Source: CAZLGO01 sp964559295
GTDB taxonomy: Archaea; Methanobacteriota; Methanobacteria; Methanobacteriales; Methanobacteriaceae
Assembly: GCA_964559295.1 (NCBI GenBank)
Contig: CAZLGO010000019.1
Span: 1-23,438 of the forward strand
Direction: 5' to 3'
Length of the DNA: 23,438 nucleotides
The position numbers and the translations under genes were made by a program. How positions within the stretch are numbered: position 1 is the stretch's first letter; the number at the start of each line of letters is the position of its first letter. The notes beneath the pieces are model-generated. The model was not told the DNA's origin. It saw only the letters and a program-made list of their open reading frames with translations, and ran no database searches. Shown piece after piece: positions 13,871 to 20,514 of the stretch.

Positions 13871-14203
13871 ATGTCAATTTTCTGTCACAGGCTACCAGAG
13901 CGAACATTTAAAATTGGAAAATGGTACTTTCCAGTCTGTTCAAGATGTACTGGATTGTACATTGGTGCATTTTCCTACTTTGTCTTCGTTTACTTTGTAT
14001 ATGTTCAATACACCTTTAAAACACTTTTATTTGCAATTGCAATGATAATTCCTACCTTCTTAGATGGCATAACTCAGTTTATTGGTTTGAGAGAAAGTAA
14101 CAACGCCTTAAGATTTACAACAGGTTTTGTTGCAGGTCTCGGACTTGGCATAACAATCAAGATCCTTAAAAAAATCTTGATAATCTGGATGGGGATGATA
14201 TAA
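13871..14203 (+). CDS. DUF2085 family membrane protein
   Basis: 110 aa from ATG 13871, with GGTGG upstream; an in-frame TTG at 13859 is rejected. The motif FCHRLPERTFKIGKWYFPVC followed by SRCTGLYIG matches DUF2085, whose conserved His and Cys residues suggest metal or redox chemistry at the membrane. About three hydrophobic segments follow (FSYFVFVYFVYVQY, LLFAIAMIIPTFL, TTGFVAGLGLGITI). The function of the family is unknown. It overlaps the next small gene by one base (TAATG). The shared csa3/cas6-type promoter element lies just upstream. Confidence 0.82.
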   Translation: MSIFCHRLPERTFKIGKWYFPVCSRCTGLYIGAFSYFVFVYFVYVQYTFKTLLFAIAMIIPTFLDGITQFIGLRESNNALRFTTGFVAGLGLGITIKILKKILIIWMGMI

Positions 14204-14310
14204 TGACATATAAAATAAGAGGACCTGCAGATTTGTTAGCGTCGGTTTGCATGTGCATGATTGGAGTTATTTTCATCATAATTGCTCTTGGGCTTTTGTT
14301 TGGAAAATAA
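14203..14310 (+). CDS. 35-aa single-pass membrane protein
   Basis: The ATG overlaps the DUF2085 stop (TAATG), which indicates translational coupling. The peptide starts MTYKIRGPADLLASVCMCMI and continues GVIFIIIALGLLFGK: a short polar start, then one transmembrane helix with two Cys (C16, C18) near its outer part. It is probably a partner of the DUF2085 protein. No homologue is recognised by name. Confidence 0.65.
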   Translation: MTYKIRGPADLLASVCMCMIGVIFIIIALGLLFGK

Positions 14311-14330
14311 AGTTTTAAAGCGGGAAAAAT

Positions 14331-14996
14331 ATGGTATCTGGCCATGAAATAAAAAGAAGACTTGAAGCAAGAAAGGAAGGAGTAGATCTTCAAGAAAATG
14401 AAAGATCAAAGAAAACCAGCGGGATAATAGGCTGGTGGAACAGGCAAAGCACAGCAGGAAAGGCTGCAATAGGCTTGATCGGATTGTGCTGTCTTGGAGC
14501 TCTAATTTTAATCGGAATCGGTGGAATGTTATCCCCAGAAAATACAGGTTCAACCTACACAACTTCCGATGTATCAACATCACCAGAACCTGCAACAGAT
14601 ACAAGCACAAGTGCGGCTGAAGAGCAAGCGTATATCCAATCAATGTTGAATTATATCCAAGATGTCCAAAGCATGATGGAGGAGACTTCTACTATTTCAG
14701 AAGGAGTTGCAGATGGTAGTATCGATCCCTTCTACGCAGCAGAGTTTTATAGAACCAAAAAAGAAGAGCTTGATCAGATTATATCAGATATGGAAGCCAT
14801 TGATGTACCATCAAGATTCCAGAATATACATGATTTGATATTATCTGCATTTAGAGATTATTCAGAAGCATTTGGATTGGCAGCAGATGGTTGTGAGAAT
14901 TTAGATGCAAATTCTATTGAAAGAGCAACAGATTTAATTTACAGCGGTGCTGAGAAGATACAACAAGCAACAGACGAATTAAACAGCATTTCCTAA
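14331..14996 (+). CDS. Single-pass membrane protein with extracytoplasmic helical domain
   Basis: 221 aa, ATG 14331, 20 nt after the 35-aa gene; only a weak GGG precedes the start. Residues 1-40 are charged and cytosolic (EIKRRLEARKEGVDLQENER). A transmembrane helix spans about 43-67 (AAIGLIGLCCLGALILIGIG). A Ser/Thr/Pro-rich linker (about 70-95) leads to an acidic alpha-helical domain (YIQSMLNYIQDVQSMMEETS, ERATDLIYSGAEKIQQATDE), probably a helical bundle outside the cell. I do not recognise the family. With the two preceding membrane proteins it may form an envelope-associated operon. Confidence 0.75.
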   Translation: MVSGHEIKRRLEARKEGVDLQENERSKKTSGIIGWWNRQSTAGKAAIGLIGLCCLGALILIGIGGMLSPENTGSTYTTSDVSTSPEPATDTSTSAAEEQAYIQSMLNYIQDVQSMMEETSTISEGVADGSIDPFYAAEFYRTKKEELDQIISDMEAIDVPSRFQNIHDLILSAFRDYSEAFGLAADGCENLDANSIERATDLIYSGAEKIQQATDELNSIS

Positions 14997-15212
14997 TATA
15001 ATTCCTCATTTCTTTCTTTTTTAAACATACATGATACATATTCCATATAGATTGCCATATAATATAATCAAATGAGATCGAAAAAGGCCTATCTTTTGTA
15101 GCTGGCAACTATCTGATTCCTTAAAACTACGATTACTCTGATCCTCCTCATGTATCCTCTAAGAATTTTGATAAGGATATATCGAAAGAAAGATTACAAA
15201 AAAGGTGTTAAA

Positions 15213-15530
15213 ATGGGTAAAGAGGGAATTAGAGAAATAGAAGGATTTTTAAAGAAGCTAAAAGAAAGATTCGATCCAGAATTATTGTTATTATTTGGAA
15301 GCAGGGCAAGAGGTGAATATTTAAAACATAGTGATTATGATTTTATTATAGTCAGCAAAAAATTTGAGGGCGTACATTTTCTTGATAGGATCTACAGGGT
15401 TTTAGAGCTTTGGGATTATGAGTGGGACGTGGATATATTGCCTTACACTCCAAGCGAATTTGAAGAGAAGAGAAAGGAGATAGGCATAGTAGAAGAAGCC
15501 ATTAAGGAGGGAATGGTAATAGAAGTATGA
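15213..15530 (+). CDS. MNT-type minimal nucleotidyltransferase, orphan
   Basis: 105 aa from ATG 15213, with AAGGTG six bases upstream. The polymerase-beta-type signature LLFGSRARGEYLKHSDYDF gives G29-S30 and Asp 41/43. A third Asp lies in WDVDILPYTP. Such MNT proteins are antitoxins that AMPylate HEPN toxins. No intact HEPN gene is next to it; a fused remnant of another MNT/HEPN pair follows directly. It is a paralogue of the gene at 18175 (same TPxEFEEKRKEIGIV tail). A lone active MNT could protect against HEPN proteins elsewhere in the island. Confidence 0.85.
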   Translation: MGKEGIREIEGFLKKLKERFDPELLLLFGSRARGEYLKHSDYDFIIVSKKFEGVHFLDRIYRVLELWDYEWDVDILPYTPSEFEEKRKEIGIVEEAIKEGMVIEV

Positions 15531-15743
15531 TGCCCTTGGAGAATCCTTGATAAACTCGAGGTAGAAACTTATGAGAGAAACCATAAAAAGATAAGCAAGT
15601 ACTTAAAAGCAAATGAGAAGATACTTTTTGCCTATCTTTATGGACCAATGGCTTGTAGAGATATGGAATTAGATGATGAGTTAATCCAGCTTAGAACTGA
15701 TATAAGAGGGAGATTAGGTTTTCTGCGTGGAGATATGCGATGA
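15531..15743 (+). pseudogene. Collapsed MNT-HEPN remnant with an internal deletion
   Basis: In the frame after the preceding stop, the first half reads KISKYLKANEKILFAYLYG, nearly identical to residues 7-25 of the MNT at 16635. It then jumps to MELDDELIQLRTDI, matching the start of the HEPN at 17029. Most of both genes is therefore missing between about 15656 and 15662. The catalytic GS is changed to GP. No proper start codon is seen. It looks like a deletion product of a second copy of the 16635-17466 pair. Confidence 0.8.
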
Positions 15744-16105
15744 AAAGCGAGATAGACAGAATCGTAGAAGAATTAAGAAAGTATCCAGAAGTAATGGTCA
15801 TAATTCTATTTGGTTCACATGCGAGGGGAAAAGCAAAACCAATCTCTGATATAGATATTGCTGTTATAACCAAAGACACCGACAGAAATTTAGAGGCAGA
15901 AATCTCCAGTTTTTCATCGGATATTTTAGATGTAGCCCCTTTTTTTAGATTACCTCTTTATATTCAATTTGAGGTGTTCAAACACGGAAAGATCCTCTTT
16001 GTTAGAGATGATGAGTATTTCCTGCAGGTTAAGAGAAGAGTGTTGAGAGAATATTTAGAGATGTCCCGCCTATATGAAAGAATGAGCAGGAGAATATTGT
16101 CATGA
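15740..16105 (+). CDS. mntA: MntA-like antitoxin nucleotidyltransferase
   Basis: 121 aa, ATG 15740 with GGAG seven bases upstream. ILFGSHARGKAKPISDIDIA carries the GS (25-26) and Asp pair (37, 39); a third Asp lies in LDVAPFFRLP. Family members transfer AMP to a Tyr of the partner HEPN toxin, silencing it. The gene overlaps the next HEPN by four bases (ATGA), the standard coupled arrangement. Confidence 0.88.
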   Translation: MKSEIDRIVEELRKYPEVMVIILFGSHARGKAKPISDIDIAVITKDTDRNLEAEISSFSSDILDVAPFFRLPLYIQFEVFKHGKILFVRDDEYFLQVKRRVLREYLEMSRLYERMSRRILS

Positions 16106-16491
16106 TAAGATTGGCTTCCATTATATCAAGAATAGAAAGACACAAAAAGAATGCAGCGAAACTCATTAAGGAGGATATATCAGATTATCTGGTTTTCAAT
16201 ACCCTTGCAATGGAGTGTTTTCAAACTGTAAATTCTGCAATAGAACTTGGTGAATTTATAGTTTCTAAGAAAAATCTTGGATTCCCGTCAAGATATAGAG
16301 AGATATTTGAACTGCTCTATAATGCGAAGATAATAAGTAAAAAGACATTAGAAGATATCAAAAGACTTATCTTTTTGAGGAATTTAATCGCTCATGAGTA
16401 TTATACCATCACAGAGGAAGAATTAAAGGAAATGGCAAATCTTTTAGTATGTTTTGATGAATTGGTAGCAAATGCAAAGACATTGTCCTGA
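16102..16491 (+). CDS. hepT: HepT-like HEPN toxin (DUF86 type)
   Basis: 129 aa, ATGA overlap with the MNT gene. The HEPN RNase motif R93-x4-H98 followed by Y100 (RNLIAHEYY) is intact; R and H are catalytic and the Tyr is the AMPylation target in studied systems. The helical bundle is otherwise typical (ERHKKNAAKLIKEDISDYLV, LAMECFQTVNSAIELGEFIV). It forms a complete toxin-antitoxin pair with 15740-16105. Known HepT toxins cut RNA or tRNA ends; the target here is unknown. Confidence 0.88.
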   Translation: MIRLASIISRIERHKKNAAKLIKEDISDYLVFNTLAMECFQTVNSAIELGEFIVSKKNLGFPSRYREIFELLYNAKIISKKTLEDIKRLIFLRNLIAHEYYTITEEELKEMANLLVCFDELVANAKTLS

Positions 16492-16509
16492 TCTATTCAA
16501 AAAAAATTT

Positions 16510-16575
16510 GATACTCCATAGGAATTTGAAAAGAAAAAGGAAATATGCATGTTAAGGAAAGCTGTGAAATAGAGC
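16510..16575 (+). pseudogene. Degraded MNT C-terminal fragment
   Basis: Translated by eye it gives DTP-stop-EFEKKKEI, then a KAVK-like end, matching the tail TPEEFEKKKKEIGIVSEAVR of the MNT at 18175. A stop codon and small indels break the frame. It sits in the 143-nt gap before the next MNT gene. Confidence 0.6.
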
Positions 16576-16634
16576 ATATAGAGGGACAATCGTAATATAG
16601 AAATACTGAATATAAAGTTATATGAGGTAGAAAA

Positions 16635-17042
16635 TTGAGAAAAGAGACAATCAAAAAGATAAGCAAGTACTTAAAAGCAAATGAGAAGATACTTTTTGCT
16701 TATCTTTATGGATCAATGGCAAGAGAAGAGGAAAGGGAAGAAAGCGATATAGATATAGCGGTTTTTCTTGAGGATCCTCTTCTGGCTGAGGATCCACTTT
16801 TTGAGACAAAGTTATCTTTAAAATTAGAAAAACTTGTAGGAAGGAGCGTTGACGTGAGGATAATTAACTTTGCGCCTTTGATTTTTGTTCATCAGGTATT
16901 AAAGCATGGGAAGCTCCTATTTTCTAAGGATGAGAAAATACGGATCAAGTTTGAGACTACAAATATGGACAAATACTTTGATTTTCTTCCTTTGATGGAG
17001 GAATATGATAAGAAAAGGTTGGAGAGATATGGAATTAGATAA
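16635..17042 (+). CDS. MntA-like antitoxin nucleotidyltransferase, second pair
   Basis: 135 aa. The TTG start is supported by GAGGT six bases upstream. FAYLYGSMAREEEREESDID supplies the GS and Asp pair, with a third Asp in SVDVRIINFAPL. It overlaps the HEPN at 17029 by 14 bases. The C-terminal tail (NMDKYFDFLPLMEEYDKKRL) is longer than in the other MNT proteins. A near-identical 5' part survives in the pseudogene at 15531. Confidence 0.87.
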   Translation: MRKETIKKISKYLKANEKILFAYLYGSMAREEEREESDIDIAVFLEDPLLAEDPLFETKLSLKLEKLVGRSVDVRIINFAPLIFVHQVLKHGKLLFSKDEKIRIKFETTNMDKYFDFLPLMEEYDKKRLERYGIR

Positions 17043-17466
17043 GGAGTTAATCCAACTTAGAATTGATATAATAGAGAGAAATTTAGAGGAGATTAAGAAA
17101 ATTGTGGATGAGGGATATGAAAAATTTAAAGGAAGCTTTAGGGATGAATTAGCATCTAAACATGCTTTACTTGAATCCATAGAAGCTTGTATAGATATAA
17201 CAAATCATATAATAGTTACAAAGGGTTTTAGAAGACCAATGGACTATAAGGATGTTTTTGTTATCTTGGAGGAAAACAGAATTTTGGATAGAAATCTTTC
17301 AGAAAAATTGCAGGAGATGGCAAAATTCAGGAATCTTCTGGTTCACAGATATGCTGAAATTGAAAAAGAAAAGCTTTTTAAGATAATGAAGATAAATGTA
17401 GATGATATAAGGGATTTTATTGGAAGAATTTTAAGATATATGGCAAGTATAAATGAAGGATTCTAA
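17029..17466 (+). CDS. HepT-like HEPN toxin, second pair
   Basis: 145 aa from ATG 17029, with GGAG four to five bases upstream; the longer frame from 17005 lacks a ribosome site. The RNase motif R101-x4-H106 and Y108 (RNLLVHRYAE) is intact. N-terminal LIQLRIDIIERNLEEIKKIV and CIDITNHIIVTKGFRRP fit DUF86/HepT proteins. It is paired with the MNT at 16635. It differs considerably from the HEPN at 16102, so the two pairs may not cross-neutralise. Confidence 0.87.
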   Translation: MELDKELIQLRIDIIERNLEEIKKIVDEGYEKFKGSFRDELASKHALLESIEACIDITNHIIVTKGFRRPMDYKDVFVILEENRILDRNLSEKLQEMAKFRNLLVHRYAEIEKEKLFKIMKINVDDIRDFIGRILRYMASINEGF

Positions 17467-17600
17467 TAGTATAAACCAAGAATTTGGGCTTTTCGGATCC
17501 AAGTATGGGCTCTACCTTGAGGGGATTGCCAAGGGTTGAGATGTTTTTTGTGAATTCATTATTCAATCTTTTGAAAAAAGCTGATCAAAACGTGAAAAGC
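17467..17600. other. Intergenic stretch with degraded sequence
   Basis: No intact gene. One frame gives GLFGSKYGLYLEGIAKG before a stop, faintly like the GS region of an MNT protein. CAATCTTTTGAAAAAAGCTG at 17564 followed by ATCAAAA is a loose member of the CAACCTTTT hairpin family. Confidence 0.35.
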
Positions 17601-17671
17601 GATTTAAAGAAATGATAACCTTTTTAAAGCGTCTTTATAAATTGGTAACAAATACAAAGATGCTAAATTGA
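17601..17671 (+). pseudogene. Degraded HEPN C-terminal fragment
   Basis: The bases align by eye with the last about 65 nt of the HEPN gene at 16102 (the region encoding LKEMANLL through ELVANAKTLS). The last codons here read KLVTNTKMLN and stop. The rest of the gene is gone. Confidence 0.6.
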
Positions 17672-17682
17672 GGATATTTAAG

Positions 17683-17823
17683 GTGAGATTTGATCTTGAT
17701 ATTGTAATCATGAATAACATCAATGTTTACAACAGAGGTTATGAACCGGCTGTAACTTCCAAGAAAGGTGATAAAATAAGTGAGAGTGGAATTAGAGAAG
17801 AAAGAGGGTTAAAGCATGATTAA
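17683..17823 (+). CDS. 46-aa ORF of uncertain status before the HEPN gene
   Basis: GTG start, overlapping the HEPN start by eight bases. It reads FDLDIVIMNNINVYNRGYEP and ends REERGLKHD. AGGAT lies upstream. It could be a leader peptide, a remnant of an older toxin-antitoxin gene or chance. No family is recognised. Confidence 0.25.
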   Translation: MRFDLDIVIMNNINVYNRGYEPAVTSKKGDKISESGIREERGLKHD

Positions 17824-18202
17824 AAGAAAGGAAGTGACTAACTGGTTTGAACAAGCGAAGGCTGATTTCAAAGCAGCAAAAGATCTTCTTAAATTTGAGA
17901 ATTACTATGCTTCTGTGTTTTTTTCCCATCAAACAGCAGAAAAAGCTTTAAAGTCACTTTATATCCACAAGAAAAAGAGAAGTGTTCGAGGTCATAATCT
18001 GGTATTTTTTGCCAGAGAATTAGATGCTCCTGAAAATATAATTAATGCTTGTGCTGAGCTTACTCCAGATTATATTACCACTCGTTATCCTGACGCTGCA
18101 ATTGGCGTTCCTTTTGAATATTATACAAAGGATAGCGGCGAAAAACACCTTAAAATGGCAGAAGAGGTACTTTTATGGGTAAAAAAAGAAATGGAGAAAT
18201 AG
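17816..18202 (+). CDS. HEPN domain protein (PF05168 type)
   Basis: 128 aa. FEQAKADFKAAKDLLKFENY and FFSHQTAEKALKSLYIHKKK are the signature of the second large HEPN branch, different from the HepT/DUF86 type. RSVRGHNLVFFARELD supplies the loop with a conserved His. ERFYEN-like RNase residues are not evident, and no R-x4-H is seen in the C-terminal helix, so it may be regulatory or use another site. It precedes and overlaps by 28 bases the MNT at 18175, the reverse gene order of the other pairs. Confidence 0.85.
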   Translation: MIKRKEVTNWFEQAKADFKAAKDLLKFENYYASVFFSHQTAEKALKSLYIHKKKRSVRGHNLVFFARELDAPENIINACAELTPDYITTRYPDAAIGVPFEYYTKDSGEKHLKMAEEVLLWVKKEMEK

Positions 18203-18486
18203 AAGCATTTGTTGAAAAACTGAAGGAGAAAATAAGCATTGAGAAAATCATAATATTTGGCTCAAGAGCTAGAGGAGACTATTTGGAAGATAGTGATGTG
18301 GATTTAATAATCATCTCAAAAGATTTCAGAGGAATTCCTTTCTACGAGAGAATGGACAAGCTTATTCTTCTTTGGGACAGTCCTCTTGATCTTGAGGCAC
18401 TCTGTTACACTCCCGAAGAGTTTGAAAAGAAAAAGAAAGAGATTGGTATAGTCTCAGAAGCTGTGAGAGAAGGGATCGAAATATGA
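18175..18486 (+). CDS. MNT-type nucleotidyltransferase, third pair
   Basis: 103 aa, ATG 18175 with GAGGT six bases upstream. IIFGSRARGDYLEDSDVDLI has the GS and Asp pair; the third acidic position is in LDLEALCYTPEEF. It is a close paralogue of the orphan MNT at 15213 (shared FGSRARG, YTPxEFEKK and KEIGIV segments), so the two genes arose by duplication. It is coupled to the HEPN at 17816. Confidence 0.87.
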   Translation: MGKKRNGEIEAFVEKLKEKISIEKIIIFGSRARGDYLEDSDVDLIIISKDFRGIPFYERMDKLILLWDSPLDLEALCYTPEEFEKKKKEIGIVSEAVREGIEI

Positions 18487-18552
18487 GGATTGAAAATTTC
18501 TAGAAGATTTCAGTGCTTTAATAGTCTTCTATGTTCTTTGAGTTCGAAGTTC

Positions 18553-19107
18553 TTATCTTCCATATTTTCCCATTAACTGACCTTCAGCCAGTATATGTCC
18601 TTCCATAGCCTTTAAAAACTCTTCTCTTTTAACTTCGGCGGCGAGATTTAATTCTGTATCCAATGCATAGATCTTAAAGTAGAATCTATGTGTACCGCTT
18701 GGAGGGGATGGTCCTGAGTAACCTATCTTGTTAAAATCGTTTGTCCCCTGTTTTGCACCATTTTCAAGTGCTTTTTGATTTGGAACTCCCTCAGATAGTT
18801 TCTTGGTGTTAGCAGGTATGTTGAATATGATCCAGTGTGTAAATATCCCGCCTGGTGCATCTGGATCTTCGCATATGAGAGCAAAGGTCTTTGTGCCTTC
18901 AGGGGCAGAACTCCATGAGAGTGGAGGAGAAACATTTGCGCCATCTGCTGTATATTTTTTAGGTATTATGGCTCCATCTTCAAAAGCTGCACTTTTAATT
19001 TCCAGTTTTGCCTTTTTTTCTGCTGTTTTGTTTTCGGTTTGTGATGTACATCCTCCTGTCAAAATTACAAAACACAAAATAGCTACCAAAATTGCAGATT
19101 TTTTCAA
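18553..19107 (-). CDS. PEBP/YbhB-family lipoprotein
   Basis: 184 aa. The TTG at 19107 has GGTG upstream; a TTG at 19119 lies in frame but lacks a ribosome site. A lipoprotein signal is clear (KKSAILVAILCFVILTGGC, lipobox LTGGC). The mature domain carries phosphatidylethanolamine-binding-protein signatures: VSPPLSWSSAPEGTKTFALI, CEDPDAPGGIFTHWI, NIPANTKKLSEGVP, YSGPSPPSGTHRFYFKIYAL. Prokaryotic YbhB/YbcL proteins bind small anionic ligands; a role is not established. It is exported and membrane-anchored. It is isolated, with about 630 nt of non-coding DNA before cas6 on the other strand. Confidence 0.92.
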   Translation of the reverse strand: MKKSAILVAILCFVILTGGCTSQTENKTAEKKAKLEIKSAAFEDGAIIPKKYTADGANVSPPLSWSSAPEGTKTFALICEDPDAPGGIFTHWIIFNIPANTKKLSEGVPNQKALENGAKQGTNDFNKIGYSGPSPPSGTHRFYFKIYALDTELNLAAEVKREEFLKAMEGHILAEGQLMGKYGR

Positions 19108-19119
19108 TTTAACACCCAA

Positions 19120-19467
19120 GTATATGTAATTAAAAACATGAATTTATTTTTTGCCATTTAAATCAAATCGAAAGTTTTATATTGCCTTAAGATGCGAAGC
19201 TCTTAAATTCAATTAGCTTGATTTATTCTGCAAAAAGCTCTCAGCGTACGATCTGGCAAATGTTGTGGATTTGGATATAGGAGATTTTAGGCTCTTTGCC
19301 AAAAAGCATTTTAAAGGCTTATTTTATTAAAAAAAATTCTTGAACTGGCATTTTTTATAGTTAAGGTGTGTTCTATCAAACCTAATCCTTAAAGGCTGGT
19401 TTGAAAAAGATTCGTGGATAAATGAATTTATGTAGAACCATTCACTTATTTATATAATATAATTACT
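19120..19467. other. Intergenic region upstream of the cas promoter
   Basis: No intact gene. CGAAAGTTTTATAT near 19169 looks like a BRE/TATA pointing right, with no gene behind it. A frame ending near 19329 reads LSAYDLANVVDLDIGDFRLF and stops; it may be a remnant. CATTCAC (19439-19445) and GTGAATG (19469-19475) form an inverted repeat around an AT-rich core with TATA-like sequence. Confidence 0.5.
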
Positions 19468-19502
19468 TGTGAATGATAAACCTAAACATTTATATAGGAG
19501 AA
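19468..19502 (+). promoter_or_regulatory. Promoter element upstream of cas6 shared with csa3 region
   Basis: 35 bp, 31 identical to 13778-13812 and in the same orientation: TGTGAATGATAAAC, AACATTTATATAG, AGAA. TATA box at 19489-19496. The 5' edge forms the right arm of the CATTCAC/GTGAATG inverted repeat. It would give a leader of about 220 nt before cas6, containing the 29-aa ORF. Confidence 0.6.
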
Positions 19503-19591
19503 TGATCATTATTTATAGTGTTTAGATAAAAGGAAAAACACTTTCTGAGGGATGATAATGCAATTATAGGAATCATATGGAGATTATATCC

Positions 19592-19681
19592 ATGAATTTC
19601 AAACGATGCATCGATAATCTTGCCTCAAATAAGGGAAAATACATAGAAACAAGAAAAAACTTAAAACTGGAGAAGGATTAA
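19592..19681 (+). CDS. 29-aa ORF in the cas6 leader
   Basis: ATG with GGAG eight bases upstream. It begins MNFKRCIDNLASNKGKYIET and ends KLEKD, a basic and helical peptide. It lies between the shared promoter element and cas6 and may be a leader peptide or the remnant of a larger gene. No family is recognised. Confidence 0.3.
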   Translation: MNFKRCIDNLASNKGKYIETRKNLKLEKD

Positions 19682-19739
19682 ACTCCTGGATCCTTGGAAA
19701 AATATATTAAATCATAATTACAAACTATAATATGATTAC

Positions 19740-20489
19740 ATGAGATTAAAAATAAGCCTTTCATCAAAAGGCAGAAATTTTCTAATTCCATACAATTACA
19801 ATTATATAATATCTTCAATGATATACAAAAAGATAGCCGACATCGATTTAGCAAGCAAACTTCATTCTTCAGAGGAATTCAAATATTTCACTTTTTCACA
19901 GATTTATGTTCCCCAAAGAAAAACCATGAAAGATGGCATTGTCCCAAAAAATGGGAAATTTCACCTTTACATCTCCTCACCTAACGATTATCTGATTAAA
20001 AGCCTTGTGGAAGGGTATCTTGAGGATCCTGAGGTGATCTTCAAGGGCAAAAGGTTGTTGGTTGAACAGGTTGAACTTCTAAAAAAACCCCAATTCAAGG
20101 GGAAGATGAGAATGAAAACCATTTCTCCTGTTGTAGCCCGCATAAAGCGAGAGGTTGATGGTAAACTTAAGGTGTGGGATCTGGGACCAGCAGATGAGAG
20201 ATTCTACGAAAACCTTGAGAAAAATCTCTTAAATAAATACATTTCATTTTATGGAGATTATGACGGAGATAATGTTGTTAAGATAACTCCGAATATGAAA
20301 TCCGCCAAAAGACGCAGAATTGCCATTGAAAAAGGGGATAACGTGGATTATCATCGAGGTTACATGATGCATTTTGATATTGAAGCGGATCCGAGACTTA
20401 TTGAGTTTGCCTATGATTGTGGTTTGGGTGAGAAGAATAGTATGGGGTTTGGATGTTTGGATGTATATCCTGAAAAAAGGGGCACGTGA
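19740..20489 (+). CDS. cas6: Cas6 crRNA-processing endonuclease
   Basis: 249 aa. It shows two ferredoxin-like halves and the glycine-rich loop GLGEKNSMGFGCL (about 228-240), typical of Cas6. A candidate catalytic His is H42 in SKLHSS, and a basic patch KSAKRRRIAI may bind RNA. It cuts pre-crRNA in the repeat. No Shine-Dalgarno is seen. A TATA-like AAATATATTAAAT at 19699-19711 would start transcription at about 19733-19736, so a leaderless mRNA is possible besides the distal promoter. It is the first gene of the cas6-cas8b-cas7 run. Confidence 0.92.
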   Translation: MRLKISLSSKGRNFLIPYNYNYIISSMIYKKIADIDLASKLHSSEEFKYFTFSQIYVPQRKTMKDGIVPKNGKFHLYISSPNDYLIKSLVEGYLEDPEVIFKGKRLLVEQVELLKKPQFKGKMRMKTISPVVARIKREVDGKLKVWDLGPADERFYENLEKNLLNKYISFYGDYDGDNVVKITPNMKSAKRRRIAIEKGDNVDYHRGYMMHFDIEADPRLIEFAYDCGLGEKNSMGFGCLDVYPEKRGT

Positions 20490-20514
20490 ACCATGTAGAT
20501 GATATTCAAAGGAT

